In this document: one piece after another, positions 12,194 to 22,475 of the stretch
Layout: every line of letters begins with the position of its first letter
Numbering within the stretch: the stretch's first letter is position 1
NCBI GenBank assembly: GCA_028023455.1
Contig: JAQFVV010006295.1
Coordinates: forward strand, 1,056,001 to 1,120,000
DNA: 64,000 nt
Origin: Epiperipatus broadwayi
Taxonomy: Eukaryota > Onychophora > Udeonychophora > Euonychophora > Peripatidae
Reading direction: 5' to 3'
The notes under the pieces: model-generated
What the model was told of the DNA's origin: nothing
Database searches by the model: none
The model's input: only the letters and a program-made list of their open reading frames with translations
Made by a program: the position numbers and the translations under genes

Positions 12194-13570
12194 TACTGCA
12201 AAATGTTAACTATTTGGAGAAACATAACTGATGTCTTTAATTATTTATTTGAAGAATAGTAAATATTTGCAGTAAATTTATAACAAAATGTGTAAAAAAA
12301 AGAAACTAAATTGTAGCAATGGCATGCCATACAGTGATTAGAATTGTATGAATAGATATATCAATCTTTAACTGAGTTTAAAATGTATATTGGAGCTAAT
12401 ATTAGCAAAAAAATCTTTAGCCTAATAAAAAAAAAGATAATCTAATGATTTTTTTTTATTTATTTGGAAGTTCATCAAAAGTTTGTGTACTTGAGTGATT
12501 GTAATGTATGGACTTTGATTTCCAGAATCTAACATTCTATCATTACATTAACCATGTAGGGCTAGTTTAATAAATAGTTGTTAATAACATTGACTTATTT
12601 ACTCAAAAGATTAGTAAGTTGTTATTAAGAATGTTCAAGAGTCATATTCTTGTAAATTAAGTGATAATAAAATATGGTAGTGAAATGAAGAAGATATTTG
12701 AGGTGCTTTAATAATCTGGGCCAAATGATAAAAATAGTTTAACTGAAATATAGCTTGGAGATCATTAGCCTTTTTTTAATGTCCTTAGTCATTTGTTTGA
12801 AAAAGTGTAATATTAAGTAGTTAGTACAGGGCTTTGTGGTCATGATCTTATCATCAGCAGTCATCCTTTAAATAAACTGGGACAATAGGTCTGGTTTATG
12901 TGTAACCATATTTACATATTTTAATTACATTTTTTGTTCTGGAATTATAATGATCGCTTACACATTTATATGATAAAGAGATATTAAAATGAAATAAACT
13001 AATTTTAATCATTTCTAACAATGTCACCTTAACGTTTATAAAATATTGTTTTTAAAATCATAGAATGTATTTGCAAAAAGAAATTTTAAAGATAAAAAAA
13101 AAATACTGTCATTGTGTGTGATTTTTTTTGTAGTTGGTGGAGATTTATGTATAACTGTTTTTAAATAACTTTCACAAATCATATTATGTATCTAAGAGAA
13201 AGAAAAAGAGTTTTATTAGAATTACACATTACTTTTCTCAGTATGAGTGAACTTTCCACTTTTTAAATAATGTGCAAGACATGTTTCATAAATAAATGGG
13301 ATTATAATTACTAATCTTGCAACAAATCACAGGTTAAGAACAACTTAGCCTTGTCAAAGGGTTTTTTTTCAAATTAGAAAGAAAATATCAACTTTCATTA
13401 AAAATGGCAAATAATTTTGGTTTCATAAAGACCAAATGTGCATCAGGTGATACAGTCTTACAATAAATATATAAAAAAACATATGAAAAATTTTAAACTT
13501 AAAAAAAAAAATGAAAGCAACAGTTAACATTCGAATTTTTATTTTATAGATTTACTATTTATCTGCGACT
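12194..13570. other. AT-rich DNA, no gene seen
   Basis: Homopolymer tracts and short reading frames only. Confidence 0.4.
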
Positions 13571-13830
13571 ATACTTGCATTAATAGAATAAAAAATGTAA
13601 TGTAGTTCATAATTAAAATATATTTAAATAATATTTACATGATATAATGATACAAGGGTTATCGACAACAGGTAAAAATGACTATTGTACTGCGTTTCTA
13701 TATACATTGTTATAGATCATTTTTACCTGCTCTTGATAATTCATGTATTATTATACCATGTAAAATATATTTAATTATCAATATCAACTATATGAAATTT
13801 TTTTATTCTACTAATGCGAGCACAAGTACA
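13571..13830. mobile_element. Foldback (MITE-like) element
   Basis: Left arm 13571-13684 and right arm 13712-13830 are imperfect reverse complements of each other over about 110 bases. Examples are atagaataaaaaatgtaatgtagttc against the complement of 13765-13812, and caggtaaaaatga against tcatttttacctg. A loop of about 27 bases lies between. There is no coding capacity, and I could not define a target duplication. Confidence 0.65.
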
Positions 13831-14154
13831 GCTAGTAGCCTATAACATTTTATGCAAAAAAAGAAAAAAATGATAATTCCAAACCAACATGAAACTTATA
13901 ACCATTTATGAATATTTTTAAAGGAAATTGTAAATTACATATTTAATTTATCACTTGAACAACAATATAAAATGGTTTTAATTTTATTTTAAAAATGCAA
14001 CCTTACTTTATAAACTGATTATAAATGACAATTCTTTCTAAAATGAATAAAAATTCCAAGCCATTTTAATTTTCCACATACAAATTGCAATTAAGTGGAA
14101 CATGAATAAAAATTTTATCTTTCTTCATTAACTTCTCTTAAATGAAAATTTGAA
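13831..14154. other. AT-rich DNA, no gene seen
   Basis: No reading frame or repeat recognised. Confidence 0.35.
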
Positions 14155-14395
14155 GTTCAATATTCCTTATATGTGATAATATGTTGGACTATTTCCATTA
14201 TCTATCAGTAAATGTTGAATGTTTAGAAAATTTTAACTTTATTTAAACTTCAAATACAAACAACTTGTTAGTAATAGCACACAGGCAACACAGGTTAGTA
14301 ATTATACAATGTTTCCAGCAGTATTATTTTCCACCCTTCTTCAGGTGTTGCTGGACTGACCAGTGTTAAGGTTTTCAAATATTGGATTTAAGGTA
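14155..14395 (-). mobile_element. PLE-1, isolated 3' end fragment
   Basis: It aligns with 36290-36610, the 3' tail of PLE-1 copy B, including the tail segment, the ctgttagtaatatcac-like subrepeat and the hammerhead-like stretch around 14320-14360 (ttcttcaggtgttgctgg). Mutations have destroyed the GAAAC core. Nothing upstream of the tRNA-like module is kept. Confidence 0.75.
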
Positions 14396-15470
14396 AATGA
14401 TCTTTTTAAAAATAAATTATTTTTATTTTTTAAAGACAATAATTATTTTAATTAAATTTCATTTACTTACTTTTTAAAATTGAATTTAAACTGAAATCCT
14501 AAAAAAAAAAAAAGCTTTAAAAGTCTTTAATTTATGCCACCCTCTTTTTCATTCTATCTGTTATCATGCGATTTTCCACATCTTTTTATATTGCAATTAC
14601 CAAAGTTTTTAAAGCAATTAAGTATGATAAAAATAAAAATGTAAAACATATAAAATTATACACACAAAAAAGAAAAATATGCAAGTTTAATCAAGATTGA
14701 TACAATATTTGTTGATATAAAGGAACAAACTTTTATATTTATATATTAATAAAGACTACTGATTTATCTCCCCTACCCTCTTCCATTTAAACAAAATAAT
14801 ATATATTTAGTAAGTTATAAACATATCCCTCCCAGTTTTCTTTTATGGGAAATAATATTCTCAAAGAAAATTGATCTTCAGAATGTTTTTGAGCTTTTTA
14901 AGATATGTATAGTAGCCAATTAATTAACCCTGAAAAAAGCAATATTTATATGGTCAACAAATGAAATAAAAACATGATATTTCACAAAGTATTGTCATAT
15001 TAGATATATGAAAGATTTTTATTATTTTTATTTTCATTATCTCATTATGTATGTAGATGCTTATTAGCCTTTCTTTTTCATTGCTCTAATCATTAAATAC
15101 TTATAATAAATATACTTCATTTTTAGATCAGCAATCTATTTCTTTTTTAATTTATCTTTTTTTTATGCATTTTTTTTTTTTTTTTTGCCTTTAGTAATAA
15201 TGTATTCACAGTACTTTTTTTTTTTTGCCCATTTTAAAACTTTCTCCATAAAATCTTTTTTTATTTCCTTTTTTTTTTTTTTTGAAAAAAAAAAAAAACA
15301 AAACAAAACACTTCAACATTGGAAATCCTATTCTTCCAATCTGTTATCTTTTCCAAATGTATATTTCAAATATATATATATTTTATATATCCTTTTTAAA
15401 AATTGTTTTTCTGTTTTGTTTGCATTCCCTTCAAATAACTACTATTTACTTTTAAAATGAAGAAAGTTAA
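14396..15470. other. AT-rich DNA, no gene seen
   Basis: Long poly-T and poly-A tracts (for example 15167-15187 and 15269-15298) account for the 91-residue Phe-rich ORF at 15185-15460. Confidence 0.4.
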
Positions 15471-15790
15471 ACCATACAAATAAATTAGCAACGAAATACC
15501 AATCATAATCCAGCAATACTTTTAACAAGCTTATTTTTTATTTTATTTCATTTGATAATATTTGTCTTTTTATTAAAAGGCTATTTAACCGTTGTAATTT
15601 TTTTTTAAGTTTATTTTTATCATCTAACAACTTTGTAAATTTAAAAGCATTTAGTTCTAAAATTTTTTGTCAACTCCCATTGTTAATCTTTATTTCATTC
15701 ACTATATTGAACTCTTCTATTTCCAATGATAACTTCATTCTTATCGAAATCACAGTTAAGGCGTTCATTTAAATAAATAGTATATAAAAC
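15471..15790 (-). pseudogene. N-terminal part of a Penelope-like protein, decayed
   Basis: Read on the minus strand from about 15763, a mostly open frame gives MNALTVISIRMKLSLEIEEF, a Glu/Asn-rich stretch, one stop, then KLLDDKNKLKKKLQRLNSLL. A second stop follows, then LLKVLLDYDWYFVANLF. The basic coiled-coil-like region resembles the N-terminus seen in Neptune-type PLE proteins. No reverse transcriptase follows. The assignment rests on this segment and on the hammerhead-like motif just upstream; no database comparison was possible. Confidence 0.4.
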
Positions 15791-15902
15791 TCTCATCTAT
15801 ATATCTGTAAAAAGATTACATATATTATTTGATTCATGTAAAGATATTTTAATAGTATAGTGATACCACTTCTTTTGTACTTTTTCAAACAATTTTATTT
15901 TA

Positions 15903-15945
15903 TATTGTTTCAGATGAATGAGCAGCCTTCATCAGAAATCTGTTT
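15903..15945 (-). ncRNA. Hammerhead-ribozyme-like motif, degenerate
   Basis: On the minus strand CTGATGA (15935-15929) and GAAAC (15911-15907) occur at hammerhead spacing, as in PLE terminal repeats. The expected stem II is poor (about three pairs), a competing GATGAA/TTCATC hairpin is possible, and no GUH cleavage triplet follows. Probably inactive. Confidence 0.35.
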
Positions 15946-15989
15946 AATAATCTTTTTTCCCAATTTACACCATTCTTTTTTTTAAAAAA

Positions 15990-16260
15990 AAAAGTCCAAG
16001 AAGTCATTTATATTCTGAAAATTATGAACCAAAATACTAATATATCCTTTTTTATGTATATCTGACAAAACATTTTTCACCAGTCCCTTTACATCTCGTT
16101 TTTCACTCTTTCTAATAACAAACTCTTCTAATGGTGCAAACTTGTCAAACTCATTATAAATATGTTTAATGTACTCAGTAATAGCACTGAATGAGATTTG
16201 CTTAACATATTATTTTACATTTCTCACATTAAAATTGTCGCAACTATTGAAAGAAGAAAA
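15990..16260 (-). pseudogene. Unidentified coding relic upstream of the hammerhead-like motif
   Basis: On the minus strand an uninterrupted frame of about 70 codons starts near KQISFSAITEYIKHIYNEFD and runs through RKSEKRDVKGLVKNVLSDI to a poly-Lys/Phe tract. It reads like a globular, charged protein, unlike the Phe/Ile/Asn strings of accidental ORFs here. A stop sits just before it, and RLLNRFLMKAAHSSETI runs across the hammerhead-like segment. It may be the end of a neighbouring PLE copy or another retroelement; I do not recognise it. Confidence 0.35.
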
Positions 16261-17760
16261 AAAAAGCCTATTATTTATTATTGTGATTTACATTATAAGT
16301 GCTATATAGTAAAAACTTTTATACAATAATTACTCTTTAATAAATAAATATAATATTGATTATTAATAATTTTTCATTTGTTCAAAAATTGTATATTTTT
16401 TAAAGAATAAATATATAACTCTTGACATAAAGTTTATATTTAACATAAAAATATCTGACATAATAAAACATTTTAATAATCATTTTTGTATTTATTAAAG
16501 ATTAATTAATGTAAATAAATGTTTACTAAAAATATGTTACTTAATATGGTAAATTTATTTAATGTATTTGATTTACACAGATCAAAGTATATGATGTGTT
16601 TGGTTTTGTTGGTTGAAATATATATTAGGATCTATTAGCATATGTTTTTCTACATTTAAATCCATATATTTGAAATATAAGAATATCTGTTGTTTTTGCA
16701 AACATTAACTACTTCAGCTTCAAGCCGCCATTTTGAACTTTTTAAAATACTGGCCTGATACACAATTTTCACAATAACTTCAGTTTGAATTATGTTAGAG
16801 CAAAAACAATTACATTTCTAGAAACTAGAAAAACTAAGGAAAACAATAAGCATAAAATAAATAGTGATAACTATATAAAAAATAAGGAAAAAAAGAAATT
16901 TTCACAACCGAAATAATTATTATTTTATTGATTGTTCATAATATGGAAATTAACATTAACTAAAATGCAAATTACATCTTCAGTGATAATTTCTTTGTAT
17001 TCCTCACAAAAAAATCTTTCTAAAGATATATAATAAGTCTTACCTGAGATAATCCATAGCTTTACAATGTCCGAAAATGTTCCTATAAGAGTTCTTCATT
17101 TTTATCTTCTACCCCAACTGTTGCAAATTGTCAAGGCGCCTGGAAGAAAAGAGTTCTCCCTAATAAAAGATAAAAAATAAAAAAATTAAAATTCTAACAG
17201 AATATAAAAATAATGAAGGAAGTGGAAAATTATTACTTACCATTATAAATACAATAAAAAAATAAAATGTCATCATCATCATCATAGTACAGGTATATTA
17301 TAAAAGTGGTGTATATGTATGAATCATGAAAGTTCTGCTAATGGTTATGGGAAAACTCAAAAGCCTGTTAAACAAGATGCACTATTTTGATTTTAGACTT
17401 TGGATAAACCAACCTTGTTTATAACATCATCATCATCATACTGAATAATCATTGCCAATACAGAAAACAATTTACAAATTTCTCATTTCAAGAGGCAGAC
17501 AATGATTACTAAAAAGGTTCTATGGCAGATATTTATATAAAAAAATGTTTATATTCTACCTCTTCCAAGATATGTCTTCCAGAGAAGCATACCTGTTCAT
17601 ATATGCTAATATAAATATGCAAAATATTTCATCATGCCAGATCTTGTTTACCAATTGGAAAAAGTAATCAGTAATGAAGCTGAAACAAAATTCTAATAAG
17701 GAAGGCAATCAGGCAGTCATATGCCTATAAAGTATAAAATGAAGTTAGTAAAAAAACAAG
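16261..17760. other. AT-rich DNA, no gene seen
   Basis: Contains (CAT)n runs at about 17268-17285 and 17426-17440, and a GCCGCCATTTTG segment at about 16725-16736 that matches the YY1-type promoter motif. No transcript evidence is available. Confidence 0.35.
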
Positions 17761-17784
17761 AGATCGGAAGAGCACACGTCTGAA
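17761..17784 (+). other. Illumina TruSeq adapter left in the assembly
   Basis: The segment begins AGATCGGAAGAGCACACGTC and continues four more bases exactly as the standard TruSeq read-1 adapter, then diverges. A 24-base chance match is not credible. The sequence across this point is probably a false join or an untrimmed read end. Confidence 0.95.
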
Positions 17785-18008
17785 ATAAATTAGTAAAACA
17801 AAAACAATGAAAACCATGTTAGTAAAACAAAAATTAGTAAAAACAGATATAAAAAAAATTACTGCATTATATACAATCAATTTGCTAGAGAGGAATTAAA
17901 TTGTAAATAGTCTTGAATCAGTGTGTCAACCATTCATCCATTGTGTTGGTCGCTAAAACAAACCAACAAAAAAAAAAACAATAATAAAAACATTACCTTT
18001 CATATGTG

Positions 18009-18467
18009 CTACCTATCACAGAGTAAAAAATCAGTGTCATTTTTCTTGAGTGGCATATTTATTAGTATTTCTCCGATAATAGTTGATAAAAGTTTTTTAT
18101 CAAATAACATTAAAAAAAAATCTAAAATTGAATACTTACCTACTATAGAAAACTTCAAACCTGGAGTTTTAGTAAAATTCTCTACATTCACAGGTTTGCA
18201 GGTTACGTTCGGACACAGATTACTGTTACTAGATGAAGGGCCTGGCCGATTGATATTGTTGGGAACACTTGTTGACGGGCCTGGTGTATTGATATCATCC
18301 AGAAAAGCACTCGTAGTTTTTTTCTTTTTGGCTGGTAAAGGAGTTTCTTCTTCTGATGACGAAAAATATTCTTCAAGATCACTACAACTAACACTATTTT
18401 CGGAGTCAAAGGGCTTAGATGGGACAAATTCATCACCGCTGGAATAATCCGTATCAGAGGCCATCAT
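18009..18467 (-). pseudogene. piggyBac-like transposase, N-terminal fragment
   Basis: 152 codons from an ATG at 18467. Residues 1-50 are acidic and Ser-rich (SDLEEYFSSSEEE), followed by a basic KKKK patch and a Pro/Ser/Asn linker. At about residue 98 comes FTKTPGLKFSIVGKYSILDF followed by FLMLFDKKLLSTIIGE. That pattern (F-x-G/K-x-P-G-L, a D-F-F block, then a hydrophobic helix ending in I-I/V-x-E) marks the start of the piggyBac DDE transposase family. The normal protein is roughly 500-600 residues; here it ends before any catalytic Asp, and I find no continuation on the minus strand down to 17500. It may be a truncated transposon or the first exon of a domesticated copy; no clear splice donor was found. 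Confidence 0.6.
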
Positions 18468-18479
18468 GTCCCGTTCATT

Positions 18480-18760
18480 TATTTTGCGTACTTTTGTTTC
18501 CGTTAATCTAACAAATTGTGAAAAAAATTTTTTAAAAAATTGACCTTATTCACAAAAAAATTAATAAAAATTTTATTTTTTAACTTACAGAAAAATGGCG
18601 ACTACCTACGAAAAGAGGAAAAAACAACGAAGAGAATTATGGTATAGGCGCATGCGTAGTCCTTATAGTTTTTCCGTAATTTCAAACAGAAAAACGAACT
18701 TCAACAAACGAACATTAACGAGCGCAATCGTCGCCGAGAAACCGGAAGTAGTTAAAAAAA
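18480..18760. promoter_or_regulatory. CpG-containing region 5' of the piggyBac-like ORF, possible promoter
   Basis: This stretch has clearly more CG dinucleotides than its surroundings, and GGCGCATGCGTA at about 18647 resembles an NRF1 site. It lies just upstream of the minus-strand ORF start and also covers the start of a plus-strand basic ORF (18595-18891) that I do not call. Promoter activity is inference from composition and one motif. Confidence 0.3.
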
Positions 18761-18891
18761 AAAAGAAAAAAAAGTTTAAAAATTTTTTATTTTTTTTATG
18801 TACTTTCCCCACCCCATTTTTCCTAAAAAAAGATCAATTGGAATTTTATCAGGTCTACAAAATTGCATTTATTTATTTTATTTTAGCTTAA

Positions 18892-18896
<5 letters not shown>

Positions 18897-18973
<77 letters not shown>
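18897..18973. repeat. (TA)n microsatellite, left flank of palindrome
   Basis: Uninterrupted TA dinucleotides, about 38 units. Confidence 0.95.
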
Positions 18974-18975
<2 letters not shown>

Positions 18976-19152
18976 ATTACAAGCATAAAGCTAAACTAGT
19001 CAATATAAAATCAAAACTACCCCAAATCTAAAATTAAACCAGACCAGAATAAAAATAATATTAAAACACAACCTAAGGTTTCACTGCTACAAGCAGACTT
19101 CTCAAGTGTAAAGAAATAATAAAAAAAAAAAAAACACAACTTATATATACTA

Positions 19153-19932
19153 TTAAAAACTACCCACAAATCCATTCACTTCCCATCCACCCTTAATATT
19201 AAAAGAACTCTTAAATAAGTTAATTGCTTCAGAATCATAAATTTTCAATAATAAAGACTCTTTAATTCTTCTTTTGATTTCATTTCTCTCAAAGAAGACA
19301 ACCTTAGCTTCATCAAAATCAATAGTGTGGCCTGTATCTTTTTCATGGACATACAAAGCAGAACTAAGATATCTATTTTTAACTCTACTTTTATGAACCT
19401 TTACTCTTTCATTTAAACTCAAACTACTCTGACCTATGTAAACCTTCTTACAAAATAAACAAGGAATAAAATATACCACACCAGGAATAGTCTTTCTATC
19501 AAAAACTTCCTTTGTATTATTCAATAAATTATTCAATGTAACACCCCTTTTCCAAGCAATTTTCTTATTTCCAAACAATTTACTATTTCTACACACAATT
19601 TTATAAGAAGACAATTTAAATGGCAAAGAAATAAAATCATATTTTTCTTTAACCTTTACATCCTTACAAATATTACTATTAAATAAAATACTTTTAACAA
19701 ATTTATCAGAGTATCCAACACTTAAATAATCTTTATAAAATTGATATTTCTGAAACAAAGCTACCCCCCTAGAATTATTTAATTTAATATTCCTATGACA
19801 ATAATTCCTTAAAGCAGCTACTTTATGAGATACAGACTGATAGCTATCAGGTTTAATTATAGATCTTAATTCTTTACTTTTAACTAAATGACTGCACAAT
19901 AAACAATTAGTTTCTATATTTCTAATCACCAA
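19153..19932 (-). CDS. PLE-2 protein C-terminal part with GIY-YIG endonuclease, left arm
   Basis: A frame of 259 codons without stops. Residues 1-45 contain a Cys/His cluster (NCLLCSHLV ... NYCHRN). FQKYQFYKDYLSVGYSDKFV lies near 60-80, a linker typical of PLEs between reverse transcriptase and nuclease. The GIY-YIG nuclease starts at about 150, with GVVYFI then KKVYIGQSS; the catalytic Arg is in LNERVKVHK and the catalytic Glu in IKRRIKESLLL (about 230). In PLEs this domain nicks the target DNA. The frame has no ATG, since its first codon is TTG at the palindrome centre, and reverse transcriptase is missing. It is therefore a truncated piece, although the domain residues look intact. It differs from the right-arm copy by Arg instead of Ser at residue 56. 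Confidence 0.8.
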   Translation of the reverse strand: MVIRNIETNCLLCSHLVKSKELRSIIKPDSYQSVSHKVAALRNYCHRNIKLNNSRGVALFQKYQFYKDYLSVGYSDKFVKSILFNSNICKDVKVKEKYDFISLPFKLSSYKIVCRNSKLFGNKKIAWKRGVTLNNLLNNTKEVFDRKTIPGVVYFIPCLFCKKVYIGQSSLSLNERVKVHKSRVKNRYLSSALYVHEKDTGHTIDFDEAKVVFFERNEIKRRIKESLLLKIYDSEAINLFKSSFNIKGGWEVNGFVGSF

Positions 19933-19969
19933 AAGATCTTAAAATTAAAAGTTAAAATTTTTAGATCTT

Positions 19970-20749
19970 TTGGTGATTAGAAATATAGAAACTAATTGTT
20001 TATTGTGCAGTCATTTAGTTAAAAGTAAAGAATTAAGATCTATAATTAAACCTGATAGCTATCAGTCTGTATCTCATAAAGTAGCTGCTTTAAGGAATTA
20101 TTGTCATAGGAATATTAAATTAAATAATTCTAGTGGGGTAGCTTTGTTTCAGAAATATCAATTTTATAAAGATTATTTAAGTGTTGGATACTCTGATAAA
20201 TTTGTTAAAAGTATTTTATTTAATAGTAATATTTGTAAGGATGTAAAGGTTAAAGAAAAATATGATTTTATTTCTTTGCCATTTAAATTGTCTTCTTATA
20301 AAATTGTGTGTAGAAATAGTAAATTGTTTGGAAATAAGAAAATTGCTTGGAAAAGGGGTGTTACATTGAATAATTTATTGAATAATACAAAGGAAGTTTT
20401 TGATAGAAAGACTATTCCTGGTGTGGTATATTTTATTCCTTGTTTATTTTGTAAGAAGGTTTACATAGGTCAGAGTAGTTTGAGTTTAAATGAAAGAGTA
20501 AAGGTTCATAAAAGTAGAGTTAAAAATAGATATCTTAGTTCTGCTTTGTATGTCCATGAAAAAGATACAGGCCACACTATTGATTTTGATGAAGCTAAGG
20601 TTGTCTTCTTTGAGAGAAATGAAATCAAAAGAAGAATTAAAGAGTCTTTATTATTGAAAATTTATGATTCTGAAGCAATTAACTTATTTAAGAGTTCTTT
20701 TAATATTAAGGGTGGATGGGAAGTGAATGGATTTGTGGGTAGTTTTTAA
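19970..20749 (+). CDS. PLE-2 protein C-terminal part with GIY-YIG endonuclease, right arm
   Basis: Mirror copy of the left-arm frame, 259 codons, identical except residue 56 (Ser here). The same Cys/His cluster, PLE linker and GIY-YIG residues are present (GVVYFI, VYIGQSS, Arg in LNERVK, Glu in IKESLLL). It ends GGWEVNGFVGSF, a tail also found as a relic at 60740-60840. No ATG is available, so independent translation is unlikely. With both arms still open, the duplication is recent or the second arm is an artefact. Confidence 0.8.
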   Translation: MVIRNIETNCLLCSHLVKSKELRSIIKPDSYQSVSHKVAALRNYCHRNIKLNNSSGVALFQKYQFYKDYLSVGYSDKFVKSILFNSNICKDVKVKEKYDFISLPFKLSSYKIVCRNSKLFGNKKIAWKRGVTLNNLLNNTKEVFDRKTIPGVVYFIPCLFCKKVYIGQSSLSLNERVKVHKSRVKNRYLSSALYVHEKDTGHTIDFDEAKVVFFERNEIKRRIKESLLLKIYDSEAINLFKSSFNIKGGWEVNGFVGSF

Positions 20750-20790
20750 TAGTATATATAAGTTGTGTTTTTTTTTTATTATTTCTTTAC

Positions 20791-20822
20791 ACTTGAGAAG
20801 TCTGCTTGTAGCAGTGAAACCT
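20791..20822 (+). ncRNA. Ribozyme-like hairpin in the PLE-2 3' region (and mirror at about 19075-19110)
   Basis: ACTTGAGAAGTCTGC, loop TTGTA, GCAG, then TGAAAC. The layout (GA-rich strand, short stem, GAAAC) is that of PLE hammerhead motifs, but the CUGANGA core is replaced by TTGAGAAG. I call it hammerhead-like only. Confidence 0.35.
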
Positions 20823-20889
20823 TAGGTTGTGTTTTAATATTATTTTTATTCTGGTCTGGTTTAATTTTAGATTTGGGGTAGTTTTGATG

Positions 20890-20972
<83 letters not shown>
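20890..20972. repeat. (TA)n microsatellite, right flank of palindrome
   Basis: TA dinucleotides with one interruption near 20910. Confidence 0.95.
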
Positions 20973-20977
<5 letters not shown>

Positions 20978-22276
20978 CAGTAACATAAATAATGGTTTAT
21001 TATTTCTATTATCAAAATCACATATAATTTTTTCATTTATCCTCTCAACTCACAACATTCAACTTTTGTTACAGTTGACAGTACATTTTTATCTGGACCT
21101 TTCCATTCATAGTGTTTTATTCTTCTGTAAATTAGATCAAAGCAACATTTATTTTTTATTTATTCATTTTATTATATTGGTCTTCTAACTATAGTTATCT
21201 AGTTATATCTTCTAAATACTGCAGATTTCAATTAAGTCTTCTCTAAATATTTTTATCCATCTTCTTCTGATTGTTATTTTACTAAAACATCTTATTAATA
21301 ATTTATGGCTGTTTGTGCTGTAGATTTTTTCTTAGTTTCAATTTACAGGATTAGTTGGTTTAATATTATTTGCATTTATTTTTTTATTTGACAAATTTGA
21401 AAACTTCTTTTCTTTATTTCTCATTTTATTAATATCCTTTTTTTCAATTGGTATTTTAGTATTTTTACAAAATTAATTCTATTAGTAAAATTATCATGGA
21501 GCAAGAAATAAAAAAAGTATGCATTTTTGTTGTTATAGAAACTCAAATAAGAATGGTGCAGAATAAACTTTTTTTTAGTATAATTCAAATTCACTGATGC
21601 AAGATGTAACAATCATGAAAACAAAGAAAATAATTTTTAAACAGATGAAATTACACTGAATTATTTAAAATAACAAAACAATCATTTGAATTATTTGTGA
21701 TAAATATTAAAAAAAAAACCACATTTTGGTGTTTATTTTTTTAATTATTTAGTATAAACAATTAAAAAGGTTTTTTTTTCTTTTTTCATTTCATGCAGTG
21801 TGTTATTTTTGTTGTAATAAAAAATAAAATAGTTTAAAGAAAAATGTACATATTTATATAGGATATTATATAGTATCTTTTGCGTTGAGCTTTTTACTTA
21901 TAGTAATGAAGATTAAGTTTCTGCTTAAGTCAGGGGAACTGGTGTCTCTTTAGTGGAAAAAGTGTGGCTTTCTTATTTTGGTTAAAAACATATATACATA
22001 AATTTTATTTTAAATATGTTATAAAATAATATTTTATTTATGTACACTAATATATCATTTGTAACTAATTATATTAATTTTATTGTAATTTAATTAATAT
22101 AATTAATACAAATGTGTATAAATTATTGTGATGTGTACAACTAGTTTAGATTTAAAATAGCATACCACACACTATGTTTTCTTCAATGAATTATATGAAA
22201 AATAAACATAGGAGCAGACTGATTGATTCAAGTTTGAAGGCTTTATTATTATTATTATTAAAATTCACAGAACAAA
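20973..22276. other. AT-rich DNA, no gene seen
   Basis: Short frames only; (TTA)n near 22243-22260. Confidence 0.4.
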
Positions 22277-22475
22277 TTGGCTGAGAACATAATAGTTCAA
22301 AAGTCACATTAGGATATCCGAATATTAACATTTTATCTTCATATTTATATAAATGATTTTTTCACCGATGAATAAGTTGGCTAAGAATATAATAGTTCAA
22401 AAGTTACATTAGTAAATCTGAATATTAACATTGTACCTTCATATTTATATAAATGATTTTTTCACTGATAAATTT
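22277..22475. repeat. Tandem duplication, two units of about 101 bases
   Basis: Unit 1 is 22277-22377 and unit 2 is 22378-22475. Both run from ttggct(g/a)agaa to the stretch atatttatataaatgatttt and are about 90% alike. Confidence 0.85.

Larger units (their letters stand above)
19011..20887. mobile_element. PLE-2 palindrome: two inverted copies of a Penelope-like 3' end
   Basis: Arms 19011-19940 and 19962-20887 are near-identical reverse complements; the two 259-codon frames differ at one residue. A 21-base spacer (19941-19961) lies at the centre, with AGATCT at both inner edges. Each arm has the C-terminal part of a PLE protein, a stop, and a 3' region with a hairpin followed by GAAAC (20802-20820 in the right arm). 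(TA)n tracts lie at the outer edges. Both arms point outward with 3' ends distal, so two 5'-truncated copies meet head to head. Confidence 0.85.

Noticed and set aside
15185-15460. 91-codon plus-strand ORF
   Set aside because: Built on poly-T and poly-A tracts (Phe and Lys runs).
18595-18891. 98-codon plus-strand basic ORF starting ATGGCGACTACC
   Set aside because: Second half comes from homopolymers and the frame runs into the (TA)n region; more likely the upstream region of the minus-strand piggyBac-like ORF.
19153-20749. GIY-YIG frames as homing endonuclease genes
   Set aside because: Linker, Cys/His cluster and tail match PLE proteins, and the frames lack ATG.
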